Shown: positions 31,820-52,300 of the stretch, in pieces
Position numbering within the stretch: position 1 is the stretch's first letter
Layout: every line of letters begins with the position of its first letter
Origin: Heligmosomoides polygyrus polygyrus
Taxonomy: Eukaryota > Nematoda > Chromadorea > Rhabditida > Heligmosomidae
Length of the DNA stretch: 64,000 bases
Assembly (NCBI GenBank): GCA_947396885.1
Contig: OX377203.1
Coordinates: 6,758,001 to 6,822,000 of the forward strand
Direction: 5' to 3'
The notes under the pieces: model-generated
Told to the model about the DNA's origin: nothing
Database searches by the model: none
The model's input: the letters and a program-made list of their open reading frames with translations, nothing else
Translations under genes and position numbers: made by a program

Positions 31820-31994
31820 GGCCTGTTCATACTTCGAGCGACAAGAGCGACTGGAGGGACGAGAGAGACTGAGGCGACAGCCGTAGTGTGGTGTACGCAA
31901 ATAATTACGTACTCCACACTTCGTCCGTCGCCCCAGTCGCTTTTGTCGCTCCAGTCGCTCTTGTTGCTCGTGTCGCTCGAAGTATGAACTGGCC
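31820..31994. mobile_element. Tourist-like palindromic MITE with TAA/TTA flanks
   Basis: GGCCTGTTCATACTTCGAGC on the left and GCTCGAAGTATGAACTGGCC on the right are mirror images; the arms continue with GACAAGAGCGACTGGAG and CTCCAGTCGCTCTTGTTGC. Flanked by TAA on the left and TTA on the right. The centre TAATTACGTACTCCACACTTC is shared with 29480-29695. Confidence 0.72.
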
Positions 31995-32233
31995 CTTAGT
32001 ACAAGGTGAACCCTCCGAGCCGTGTTGGGCCAATGTTCTATGATAGTTGGTTTGAAGTTTTAACCCAGTGGAAGTCTGAGAACTCGAGGTTGGTCCTGGC
32101 CCGACCGTGATTAGCCTGCCATCAGTCTCACAGCTGCGGCGGGCTTTATGTCAGCGTCTCACTATTGCCTGACAGCCTTCTCCTAAATTGTTGAGTGTTT
32201 TTAGAATGATCCTCGGCGGGCGGGGATTATTAG

Positions 32234-32610
32234 AGATCTATCCTAGTCGGGGGAGGGGGCACATAACTAAAAATTATGTCATGAATTCATTTGAGACTCA
32301 CGGAGCGGCTTCAAGAGAGCAAAGTACGACTCAAATTTAGACAAACCAACAAACAAACAAACAAATCGCTGCGGTTTTGAGGATGTCTCGGCGGCAAGGC
32401 GCATTCAAACACAGCTGACCGCCGCCTGACATGTTATAACACGAATCCATCATGCATAGGGGGACGGGGTGGCACATAACCTTCTGTTGACAACAGGGGT
32501 TTTTGTGAGTTTTGACAGTTTAGGTCCTATTTTGTCCTCCAGAAGCCGCTCCGTGAATCCCAAGTCAATTTGTTACATAATTTTTAGTTATGTGCCCCCC
32601 TCCCTCCACC
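32234..32610. mobile_element. GGATCTATCC MITE, copy C (right end worn)
   Basis: Starts AGATCTATCCTAGTCGGGGG and contains GCACATAACTAAAAATTATG, GAGCGGCTTC, ACATGTTATAAC and the mirror AAGCCGCTCCGTGAATCCCA..TTTTTAGTTATGTGCCCCCC. The terminal GGATAGATCC is missing. Confidence 0.72.
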
Positions 32611-33113
32611 AACTGCAACCCGTGTTGCGCCAGAGCTTGCTATCGGTGTTCTCCTTTACGAAGTCTGGAAGCTTTACAGCTGAGAATCTATTAGTGATAT
32701 CAGTTACAAGAGGTCCAAGCACTAAGTGGCTCTGTGAGGGGGGGGGGAGGGCACTTTACAAACCTGTCAGAAATGAGCCGAAATTCGAAATTCTAGGCTA
32801 TATTGGTGTCTACACTACTGGATTATCCATTTTCTTCCTAACATAGATGAGCACAAAAGTGAATGCGAGCTGACCCTTCCCTGAGCTGCCTGTCGCGCCG
32901 GCTCCATATCAGCAGGTCCCGCAAAGCAATTGAGTACAGTAAGCCGGGGCAGAGATGTGACTCGCTCAATAGTGCCCTATTGACCATGCTTATCTTCAAC
33001 TAACGGATTTTTTCGTTGCCTGCTGCAATAGGCGTTAGTGATTATTCCACTGATGTTGATCGCGTACGACATTATGCTGTCCTCAGCCTCTCAGTACTGA
33101 ATTCCAGCGCGAG

Positions 33114-42838
<9,725 letters not shown>

Positions 42839-43567
42839 TGTTGATGTGAACGTAGATACTAGATGTCGACTTAGGACTATGGTATGCTCCCGCGTCGTGC
42901 CGGCGACGGCACAACGCTGTCGCCGCGATGCGTCGCCGGCGCGACGCAGGAGTATCCCATAGACCTTGCTCAGGAACGATTGACTCATCGTATTGTTGCC
43001 GTTGTTGTGTGCAAATGTTCATAATTCTTTTCATCGGCACCGTCAATCGATTTCTATCCAACTTTTCTTTTTTTACCTCCTCGTTTTAGCTTACTAACCT
43101 TCATAGAGCTATATCTGTACCACTGTTAATTTGTCACCTTTCGTTTTAGCATAGGGATTGTTTGACAGTCTGCCTAATTATTTAATAATTTATAGCATTA
43201 GAATCGCCTATAAAGTGTTGATTGTCAGTTAGAGAACTCGTGTATACTAGTTGCAGCGAGGACAATTATTGTCTTTTATCCATGAGCTAGTGTTCACTTA
43301 TTTGTTGCAGCTCACATGGCTTGATGTCTTCCAAAGGCTCGTTCCTACTCGGCGTCGCCAGCGACGAGGGCGACTGAATCACCTGCGCACAGCGTACGAA
43401 TCAATTAAGACGGGATCTATACGTTCGTCGCAGAGGGGTGCGGCGCGTTGTGAAACCTATCGATATCGATCACATGCATATGCAATCAATACTGATAAAT
43501 TTCATGACGTTGGCTCTGAAGTATAAATCCCACCTGTGTGGTCGACTGATAAAAATCGATTTGTACT

Positions 43568-43700
43568 GGCCCGTTTATACTTCCGACGCCGAGCGACGCG
43601 ACGGCATGTAAAGTGGCCAAATTGATCGACCTTGTCGCTCAATCAATAGTGCCACTGTACGTGGCGTCGCGTCGCTTGTCATCGAAGTATAAACGGGACC
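43568..43700. mobile_element. Tourist-like palindromic MITE
   Basis: GGCCCGTTTATACTTCCGAC on the left and GTATAAACGGGACC on the right. The arms contain GCCGAGCGACGCGACGGCAT and the mirror TGGCGTCGCGTCGCTTG, with the TGGCCAAATTGATCGACC centre shared by many copies. Confidence 0.75.
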
Positions 43701-43966
43701 TACCCTATGGCCTAGCGATTGCAATCAGCTCTCTCGTCGTGGACAGACCACAGTATGCAGCTGGAGCATCGTCGATATCGTTCAGGTAAGTCAGTTGTTA
43801 TTGGATCACACGGCCGTTGAGTACTTTGCGATGTTGACGTCAACAGAGGAGTGCACAAATTTGGCCAGGGAAGGGATGTGGCCCGACTAAGGCCCGTTTA
43901 TACTTCGTTGCGGCGCGACGCGACGCAATGAGGCCAAATTGATCGATCGCTCGCACAATCAGTATA

Positions 43967-44255
43967 GGCCCATGCGCACTTCTGCGACAGCGCGGCACGG
44001 CCATGATGAAGGATAGGACCGCGACGGGCGCGGCGCGACATAGCGACACGCGCCGCAGAGGGGGGCGTGCATACTTTTGCGGCTATCGCCGGCGATGCCG
44101 CGCTGAGTACCGCATGCTAGAATGGCTCAAATCATTGCTAGCGGCGCGACATGCACTGGGACGCTCTAACGCGACCGCGCCGCGACCGCCGGATTTCGCG
44201 GAGGTGGCCGTCGTTCCTCTTGTCGCGCAGCGGTGTCGCAGAAGTGTGCATGGGC
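43967..44255 (+). mobile_element. Inserted MITE B1
   Basis: Ends GGCCCATGCGCACTTCTGCG and CGCAGAAGTGTGCATGGGCC, with TAT on each side if the element is taken as AGGCC..GGCCT. The interior is GC-rich with an open plus frame (LEWLKSLLAARHALG..PPDFAEV) that recurs on the minus strand of B2. Function unknown. Confidence 0.68.
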
Positions 44256-44270
44256 CTTATGGCCACTATA

Positions 44271-44597
44271 GGCCCATGCACACTTCTGCAATATCGCGAC
44301 GCAACAAGTGGAGCGACAGCTACCTCCGCGAAATCCCGCGGTCGCGGCGCGGTCACGTTACAGTACTGTTTTAGGCAACGGGACCGACGTCCCCGTGGAT
44401 GCTGCGCCGCCAGGAATGGTTTGAACCACTCCATCCTGCGACACTCAGCGCGGCGTCGCCTGCGATAGCCGCCGCGACAGCCGCAAGAGTGTGCATGCCC
44501 CCTCCCTGCGGCACGTGTCGCAGTGTCGCCCCGCGGCCGTCGCGGCCCTATTCTTCATCATGGCTGCGCCGCGCTGTCGCAGAAGTGTGCATGGGCC
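44271..44597 (-). mobile_element. Inserted MITE B2 (inverted homologue of B1)
   Basis: Ends GGCCCATGCACACTTCTGCA and CGCAGAAGTGTGCATGGGCC, again with TAT flanks. Its reverse complement follows B1 through ATGATGAAGAATAGGGCCGC to GATTTCGCGGAGGTAGCTGT. The minus frame (EWFKPFLAAQHPRG..PRDFAEV) matches the plus frame of B1. Confidence 0.68.
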
Positions 44598-44649
44598 TTA
44601 TATGTGGCGTCGCGTCGCGCCGCGACGAAGTATAAACGGGGCCTAACGC

Positions 44650-45490
44650 ACCCATGTTGAGATTACCTACATTCTGGAGTCCCTTGCCAAAATCTGGAGG
44701 CAAATTAAGGTGTATGTGTGTGAAGGATAAAAGTACGAGAACCTGTGGTGCATAAAAAGTGTTTCATGCGGATGTAATTAGGATGACGGTCAGGATGTAC
44801 GAAGTAGGCCAAGCCCCTCGCAGGGAGGGACATTCGATCTTCCCTTCGTCCCCTGGCTCACCCACCTCAAACCCCCTAGGCTTCCTTGGGAGCCGCTGCC
44901 ATGTAATTTTATAGCGAAGAAGTCAGTAACAGAGAAGAATGCGGTCTGACTTCATGTATGACTGGGAAGATCATCATATCCATCCCAATGCCGAAACCCT
45001 TCTGTTTTAGGTTTGTCACCTCAATGATTGCCTTCTGCTATGTCGAAGAGGCTGTCCCGGCGGAGAGTCGTCGGATACACCGCTCTCAGAAAGGGGCGGG
45101 ACGAAGGGCGCGCCGAGGACAAGATGTCCGGGTCCCTGCCTTCACATGGAGGCATCGCATTTGAGGCGAAAATTGAAGGAATCTAGAGAGAAGAGCGACG
45201 TTCTCCTTTCCTCAACTGCCTCCATAGCCGGACCGACTGGAAAATGACTTCAGAGTTCCCCGAGATGCGTTTACCAATCGTCTCCTATCAGCTGTTAGAT
45301 TTTTGGACGACGTCACGCCAATTAACGACGGTCTCGCGCGCAGCAAACATGTCCAAATAGGGCGGGCGGACAGGGTGGGAAGTGGGCGGCGGGCAGCACG
45401 GTGTTCCGAACGACTGCACCCCGGCTGTCCTGGCAATCATGCACCTCTGCATATTCGAAAAACCTTGCACTGCAACCAGTTACAGCTAGT
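44650..45490. other. No feature recognised
   Basis: Single-copy-looking sequence with short ORFs on both strands and no domain, splice structure or repeat that I can support. Confidence 0.3.
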
Positions 45491-45499
45491 GCCTAGCGT

Positions 45500-45997
45500 C
45501 GATTAGCGATGGAGCGCGGAAACTGTGCGCTGGCAACCTATTATATGCGCGCGATGGCACTGTCGGCGAGCGGCTCGGGGCGTAGTGGATAGTGGCGTTG
45601 CTTCATGTGAGGGAGGTCGAGGGATCGCTTCCCCTGTGTTACGGCGTTTTTGCATCTCAACTGACTGGACGAGATTTGAGGGGTTTTGCGCATTTTTCCA
45701 GCTGTATGAACTTCGGCGCTCGATGAGCGCAGAACCCCTGAGCGACGAGTGCAGTTTCCACACGAGCAGCTTGGATGAACCACACCCTAGAGTCCCTTTC
45801 TTTGCCTTGTCCTACGCTCTTCGTGCGCAGAATCCAGCATAAAGTCATTTCCTAGCTACACCCTTACAGAAGAAACCGAATTTTGGAAACAACAGCAATA
45901 AAATGCGTCACCAGGCAGGCCATGATGGATAAGTGATGAAGAGGGGGGGGCTGAAAGAGGAGGGCGCACGAAAGTTCCCGCGCTCCATTGCTAATCG
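45500..45997. mobile_element. TIR element of about 500 bp with tRNA-like interior
   Basis: CGATTAGCGATGGAGCGCGG at the left is mirrored by GCGCTCCATTGCTAATCG at the right. The interior contains GGGCGTAGTGGATAGTGGCG and GAGGGATCGCTTCCC (45575-45635), reminiscent of pol III A and B boxes, suggesting a SINE inserted inside. No gene. Confidence 0.55.
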
Positions 45998-46247
45998 GCG
46001 TGTGGATTAGCAGCAGCTGGGTGTGCTATAATTGCACACTCTCCAACGCGAGCCAGAATTCGATATAGATGTCATCTCGGGCGTCTGTGACAGCACCATA
46101 AGCACATATTGCGCGTGAGGATTACGGTATGCCTGAGGTAAACCGTCCGCTATCTCCATCCTCTACTAGTTGGCAGCCGTCGATGTCGAGGTCATATCAT
46201 GCATTGATTGTGAAACAAACAAATCATCCCATATTTTTTATATAGAT

Positions 46248-46253
46248 TTTATT
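46248..46253 (-). promoter_or_regulatory. Polyadenylation signal of the SLC22-type gene
   Basis: AATAAA on the minus strand, about 50 bases beyond the TAG stop at 46304-46306, a normal distance for a nematode 3' UTR. Confidence 0.6.
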
Positions 46254-46303
46254 TCGATGAATACATAATGTACAAAATGACCATATGGCCAACAATAGGC
46301 GTT

Positions 46304-49300
46304 CTAAGCCTGAGGCTTTGTAGAGATATTATGCGTATTATTGTACATTTTTTCTAGTGTCTGCTTGCGAGCATCATTTCGTATCGAGGCGAGATCCACA
46401 CCCTTCGTGTTCGGTAGAAATGCCACTGAAATGCCCAGCGAGATGATTCCTATGGAAACGACGACGATGTACGGTGCAGGATGGTAGATGACTGACAGGT
46501 AGGCCATCTGAAAAGAGAACGATTGTCGTTACATCTCTGAGGACTGGTGTGATCTGGGGGTTTTGTAAGTCTATCGCTTCATTTTATGAGAAAACAACTA
46601 CAGATGGCAGTTATAACTAATCCCCTACTGCCGTTTGAATGTTCCCTCGCCTGCTACAGTATCCTAAACCTGCATTTCACCCAAGCCGTTGTCATCGGGG
46701 CTCGTTTTTGTCATTGAGCGCGCGAAACTACAGGTACCTCTAGGAATGATAAGACCCATCCTGTTGCTCGTGCTAAAGCCGCTGTCATCGCTCAACGGGG
46801 TATGCGCAGATGGGTTCAGTGCTCTTCGAGTTGTTGTTCGAACCAGACTAGGGAAGGGACTCCGGGGTGTGGGCCATCTAAGCTGATCACGTCCAAACCG
46901 CTCTCGTTGCTCAGCGGGGATCACGCATCGATTGAATGCCCACGTGCACGCCGACGCGATCTACGAAACAACGGCAGAACCGCACGCTACAGTATTCCGC
47001 AAACCTGCACATCAACGCGCAATCCGAGCGGCAGTAGGAGATTAGCTATAAGCAAGACCAAAACTATAAAACTAAAAACCTGGCGCAATATTATACATAG
47101 AAGTCCCACCTGTGGTGCGACAAGTGCTCCTATCCTAGCGAATAGTGAACAAGTGCCCATTCCTATCGTTCGAACATGTGTTGGAAAGCATTCGACGGCC
47201 ACCAAATAGCATGCGTCCCAGGTTAGTTCGATGAATGATACGCCCATTATGTTGATAGCGATAACTGTAATGGACTCTCTTTTTAAGAGATCTAGTATTG
47301 TTGTGCTTCGAACTCATGCGGAATACAAAGTCTTTGCATTGGAGTAGTCCGAAGGTTTTTTGAATTGCTATGCTTTTTTTGTCTGATTTCATTTCTAGCC
47401 AGTAAGGATTTGTCGTATAACTGCATTGCTCTGATACATTTTTTTGCTAACGAAGTCAATTATCCGTTAATTTTAGTCTTTTACAATTTTATTAGATATA
47501 AAAAGGATAAAGGATAAAGGACGGCGTTACTCAATCCCTTTTGGGATGCGCCAGCGCATTCTACTTCTACGGGATGTCGTGGAGGCGACATGAATGCGTA
47601 TTTGGCCATACGATGACTTGCGGTGGCCAGCCGATGAACAAGTCAGCGCTTTTTCCTTCCCAGACAAGTCTGGTACCAATTCACCGACCCCGGAGGGATG
47701 GAAGGCTTGGTTGGCCTGGGCGGGAAATCCGAACCAGGAACCTGGTATCGGGTGCACGCGACAGTCGCGCCTCCTCCGACTGCGCTACACGCGCCCTATT
47801 AGATATACAAAGAATTAAATATACACTTTCCACGTCAAATCCGACACTTAAAAAAACTTGATGCTTGTAAAGCCATCGTTAACGTCTTTCAAATCGAAAC
47901 AAGCTTTTTTACAGGCTGAACTACAGACTCATCAAGACCGTTAGAATAACTTTGTGTTCGAGGAAGTTTTGGCTTAACTTTCTTTAAAATTTTTAAGTTC
48001 AACTGCCCAAATGGAAGTATCAGTTTTATAAAGTTTTTTTTTAAAAGAAAAACCGTAATTTAAATCTTGTTTTAGGCTCCAAAAGTCGTCAATCATATGG
48101 CGCACTAAAAATCCAGATCGCGCCATGCAGTTAAAAAGCTCGTAGCGACTTTCATGCGCGATTGGTAGTGTAAATGCTGCTACATGTGTATCATAGTGAG
48201 GATATGTGTGTCCTTTACAATTTCTTTCGTTTCATCGTTTACAGATGTGCAGCACCATGCAAACAGAAAGTTTTCCATCGATCAAATAGAAATAGCGACT
48301 TCTTGGACGAGTGCATTGAATTGCACCATCAGCCGTAGCGGCCTGATTGGCTATTTCTCATCTTCGAATGCTGCCCACATTCGCGACAAGCACAGCGAAT
48401 TGTTACGCGTGGATTTTTATCGTAGAGAACGACGAAAGGTTTCGGCTCCTAAAACAAATTCTCTATATAGCCGTGTGGGTATAGCACAGTTGTGCATAAT
48501 TCCGATAAAATACTGCCTTAATACTAGAGAATCAGGGCCATGTTGCGAACTTGAGCAGCATTTGGGGGCGGGAATGCTTCAGCCAATCATAACCAAGCAC
48601 AGCGGTGACTGATCACACGCCGGCCATGAGTGTACGTGAGTACCGACTGGTCGTATCTGAGTTGCATCTTTTTTGACACTAACAAATAACCGCCTTCCTG
48701 CTCTTTGCAACAAGCCTTCAACCATTATTTTTCCTCAGAAAGTAAGAATTTTCTAAAATTTCAAACCATATGGTAACTTATTGGGTAGGTGAATTAAAGC
48801 TGCGAGGAAAGTCATACTGCAGTTTTTTGAACAAAACGTTCTTTTAAACTCTGAGAGTTTCTGGTTTAATGTGGAAGGAACTTGTTTTGATTTAAAAGAT
48901 GTTCAATGTTTGATTTCAAAAGCGTTAGGCTTGCTTAGAAGTCGAGTTTGATTTGGAAAGTGTCCAATTTGACGTGAAAATTGAAGCAAATAATAAGGAA
49001 ATGAATAAACGTACTTGTCCAATCATTCCAACTCTCGCCATCGCAGCTCGTGTCGGGCACGAACATTTGTAGGCACATAATGGTTGTATAGCAGATTATC
49101 ATTAGCAGCTAAAAAGAATTCGTATAATGCTTAATTCAGAACTCCTTATAAGGGTCTAAGCCCTTGTTTATAGTTGAGCCGTTGCGCGGCGCGACACCAT
49201 TGCCGGAATAGATATCGATCGGAAGGCGCGAAATGTCGATATCTATCGCGGTGCCGCGTCGCGTAGCGACACAAGTATAAACTAGCGCTAAAGTGAACCT

Positions 49301-52300
49301 AAGAAGAGTTGAAAACATTTTACGGTTGAAACACTTTAACGTGAGGAAAATGTGAACCTGTGGTATTTGGTGGAGCTTTCGTCGGTCGAATGATTCATAG
49401 TAGGTGTCGAGGAGGAAGACGAACTGAAACTTTAGGGTTAAGCGCAGGGCAGCTCTCCCTGTTGAAGTCTTGTAGTTGCCTTTTTCTTCTGTTCTGGGCA
49501 ATTACTCCCATTAACACAGCCCTTTAGATTATTGTCCTTAATGGATTTTCTGACAAGTTCCTCATTCAACTTACGATCTTCATCAGCGCAATCATCAGAG
49601 CGGAGGCGAGCTGGTTCACGTAGAAGTTGCCGAGAAGGTTCCTTGAGTTCAGATCGCTTCCGAAAGCTGATAGACTAAACGATTCGTCTGATGAGCATCT
49701 TTTTTCCACTCTATTATGAAGTTGGGAATGTACCTGGTAGCAAACCACAGAATGCAGAGGATAGCTGTTCGTTTTGCGATCGTACGGTCTTCGAGAAGGT
49801 CTTTCATGGTGTAGCTTCGCTCGCTACATCCCACGTCTACGTTCACAAGGTCATTTTCGGTCTCAGTTCCACCGAGGTAGTTGATTCGTCTCATGGCCTG
49901 TTTGGCTTCTTCTAGCCGACCTTTTCCCGCGTACCTGAACAATAAGGCGGAATTTACTAAAGGGTGGATTTAACTCAAGGGCTGCAGTACCATTTCGGTG
50001 TTTCTGGCAGGAGAAAGGCTATCGCGATCAATGTGGGGCTGACGAGCAGAGGTGTCACCATTGCAGCCAGTCGCCAGTGATCGCAGGCCATACAGACCAG
50101 CGTGAACACGACCCGAGCGTATCCCTGAAGAGTGGAAGGTGGCTATCAGTGGAAAACTGCTACACTCCAGTGGAGAACAATATGGTCACTCGCGATTTTT
50201 CAAAAATTGGCCTAAAAATGAAATTGACCAGGGGGTAGTAGTGTTACCGTACATCACTGAAGTCCGCGACATCGGCGGAAACTATTGCACCACTCTTGCG
50301 GACGTGTAGTGGCACTTCGGAAGTGTGATTGTTAAGAAGTGATCAAGTGAAGTTCCCGTATCAAGTATTGGTCGAGTCGTGCCTGTTATATGTTGTACTT
50401 TCGCACCCTATAGGTCCCCGCAAGACATCTCCTCGCGCTCCCCATGAATAAAAGGCCCCGTTTATACTTCTGACGCCGAGCGACGCGACAGCATGTATAA
50501 GGCAGGCCCCGTTTATACTTCGTCGCGGCGCGACGCGATGGCCACGCAATAAGGCCAAATTGATCGAATGCGTCGCGCAATCAATATGGCCACTATATGT
50601 GGCGTCGCTTCGCGCCGCGACGAAGTATAAACGGGGCCTAAGGGTCCGTTTATACTTCGACGCCGAGCGACGCGGTCGATCAATTTGGCCACTATACATG
50701 GTGTTGCGTGGCGCGCACTAAGCGACCCCTTAGGCCTTGTTTAGTGTGCACGCGACGCGCGACGCGAAGGGTGGCAGGCGCGACGCGACGATCGCGCCTC
50801 CGTGTGCAACGGCACTGCGCGCACACGGCGCATAGCCGTCGCCTCTTCCACGTGATTAACACTCCATTTTGAGCGGGTTTCCGGATAATCTAATATTTAG
50901 CACACGTTGAGTGTGTGGCAAAGCTCTCCGAGGGACGAAAGCCGTGCTTTATCCTTCTCCTTATTCTTGGGTATGGTCGGAAAGGAAGAAATTTGAAGCT
51001 GCTAGCAAGACAAATTGGTCAGACGTCAAACAGTGTGACTGCGCAGCACACTTATTTTATTTCATAGAAGGATATCCATGCAACAAAGCGAACAACTAAT
51101 AAGAGAACCTAGCAAAGGCAGGAATAAGTATGAAAAAACAGCACGATGACGAATAGAAATGGTGAAGAACAGAGAACAAAAATTTCTAAGACACACCCTA
51201 AAGATACTGGCAGACAAGTTTTTTTATACTCATGCAGTGAGTTCGGTATTGTGTGTTTTATAACTTCAAAAATTCCGTGCCAGCTCTACTTCTGCACGCC
51301 ATCGTCTTGTCTTAATGCCAACCTCAGCACTTCTTGAGAAATGCTTCACCCATGCTTTTGTTGGAAGTGAGCACCGTCAGTTTTGCGATTGTCGTATTGT
51401 GCGTAGTTTGTCTTCCGCATAGCGTCCACCTGTTACTATGATAAGGAGGTTCAGGGGTATTGCGAAGGCAACTGGGGTGCGTATCTGGCCAGACAATGAC
51501 TTGCGTTGGCCAGCCGTTGATGGCGTTAAATCCTTATACCACCCAGTCTCCTACCAATTCACCGACTCCCAAAGGATGGTATGCACCCGATCCCCGGTTC
51601 TCGGTTAGGATTTCCCACCCGGACCAGTGAAGTCTTCCATCCCTCCGCATCGTTGAATTTGTATCAGGCTTTTGGGAGAGATAAAGCACTGACCTGTCCA
51701 CCGTATGTCATTGTATAGGCCAAATACGCATTCTATTCGTATTCTTCGCGGCATCCAGCAGATATAGAATGCGTGGCGCGTCCCAAAAGAGGTTCAAGAG
51801 GTTTTTTTATCCTTTATCCTTTAATTTCTAACTCATCACGTAGTGCATCAGCCGTTTCGTTTCAGAATATAAGTACGCTGATTCTGATTGAAGCACATTA
51901 TTCGTTGTTCCAGTATCAATTGTAGCTAAGAGACATGACCACGTATGAGGAAAAAATGAACTAGCGCAGTCCGAGGAGGAATCGACCCTCGTGTGCAACC
52001 CAGTTCGGGACTCTCGATTCCGCTCTCGCTTGAGTCAGCCTTGCCCATTCCTTCGGGGTCGGTGAATGTGTACCAACCTTGTCCGGGATGCGTTCTAATC
52101 CCTCGCCCCATGCCTTCCCTATTTGTTTGACCTCGTAGCCAGCCCTACAGCAACGACGGACGCACGTACGACATCGAAAATAGGGAAATCCATGCGAAAA
52201 AATGCCCTTTGCTGTGATGACAGGCGTCTGCAGCGCAAGGGACGCAGCGGCACACGACGCAATTAATTCGACGCCCATCGCTGCTGGGCGCGATCACCAC

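Larger units (their letters stand above)
43891..44643. mobile_element. Tourist-like MITE A containing two inserted MITEs
   Basis: The outer ends GGCCCGTTTATACTTCG and CGAAGTATAAACGGGGCC have TAA on each side (43888-43890, 44644-44646). Removing 43967-44255 and 44271-44597 leaves an ordinary copy like 50505-50638, with the ATGGCCACTATATGTGGCG centre split between the insertions. Confidence 0.75.

Noticed and set aside
44003..44468. Arg- and Ala-rich ORFs of 98-123 aa on both strands
   Set aside because: They lie wholly within nested GC-rich palindromic MITEs; overlapping ORFs on both strands are expected there.
47527..47757. 76-82 aa ORFs recurring with almost the same peptide at 3935-4230, 47527-47757 and 59332-59562
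   Set aside because: They are translations of SINE family 1 copies, present on both strands of each copy; they follow the repeat boundaries and not gene structure.
49015..49108. Alternative frame in a transporter exon reading AAMARVGMIGQ, like a transport helix
   Set aside because: The other frame is open over the whole exon and fits the phases of both neighbours, so the resemblance is a shadow and no frameshift is needed.
49136..49501. 121-codon minus-strand ORF
   Set aside because: Only 49358-49423 within it is a spliced transporter exon; the rest includes a Tourist-like MITE (49160-49290).
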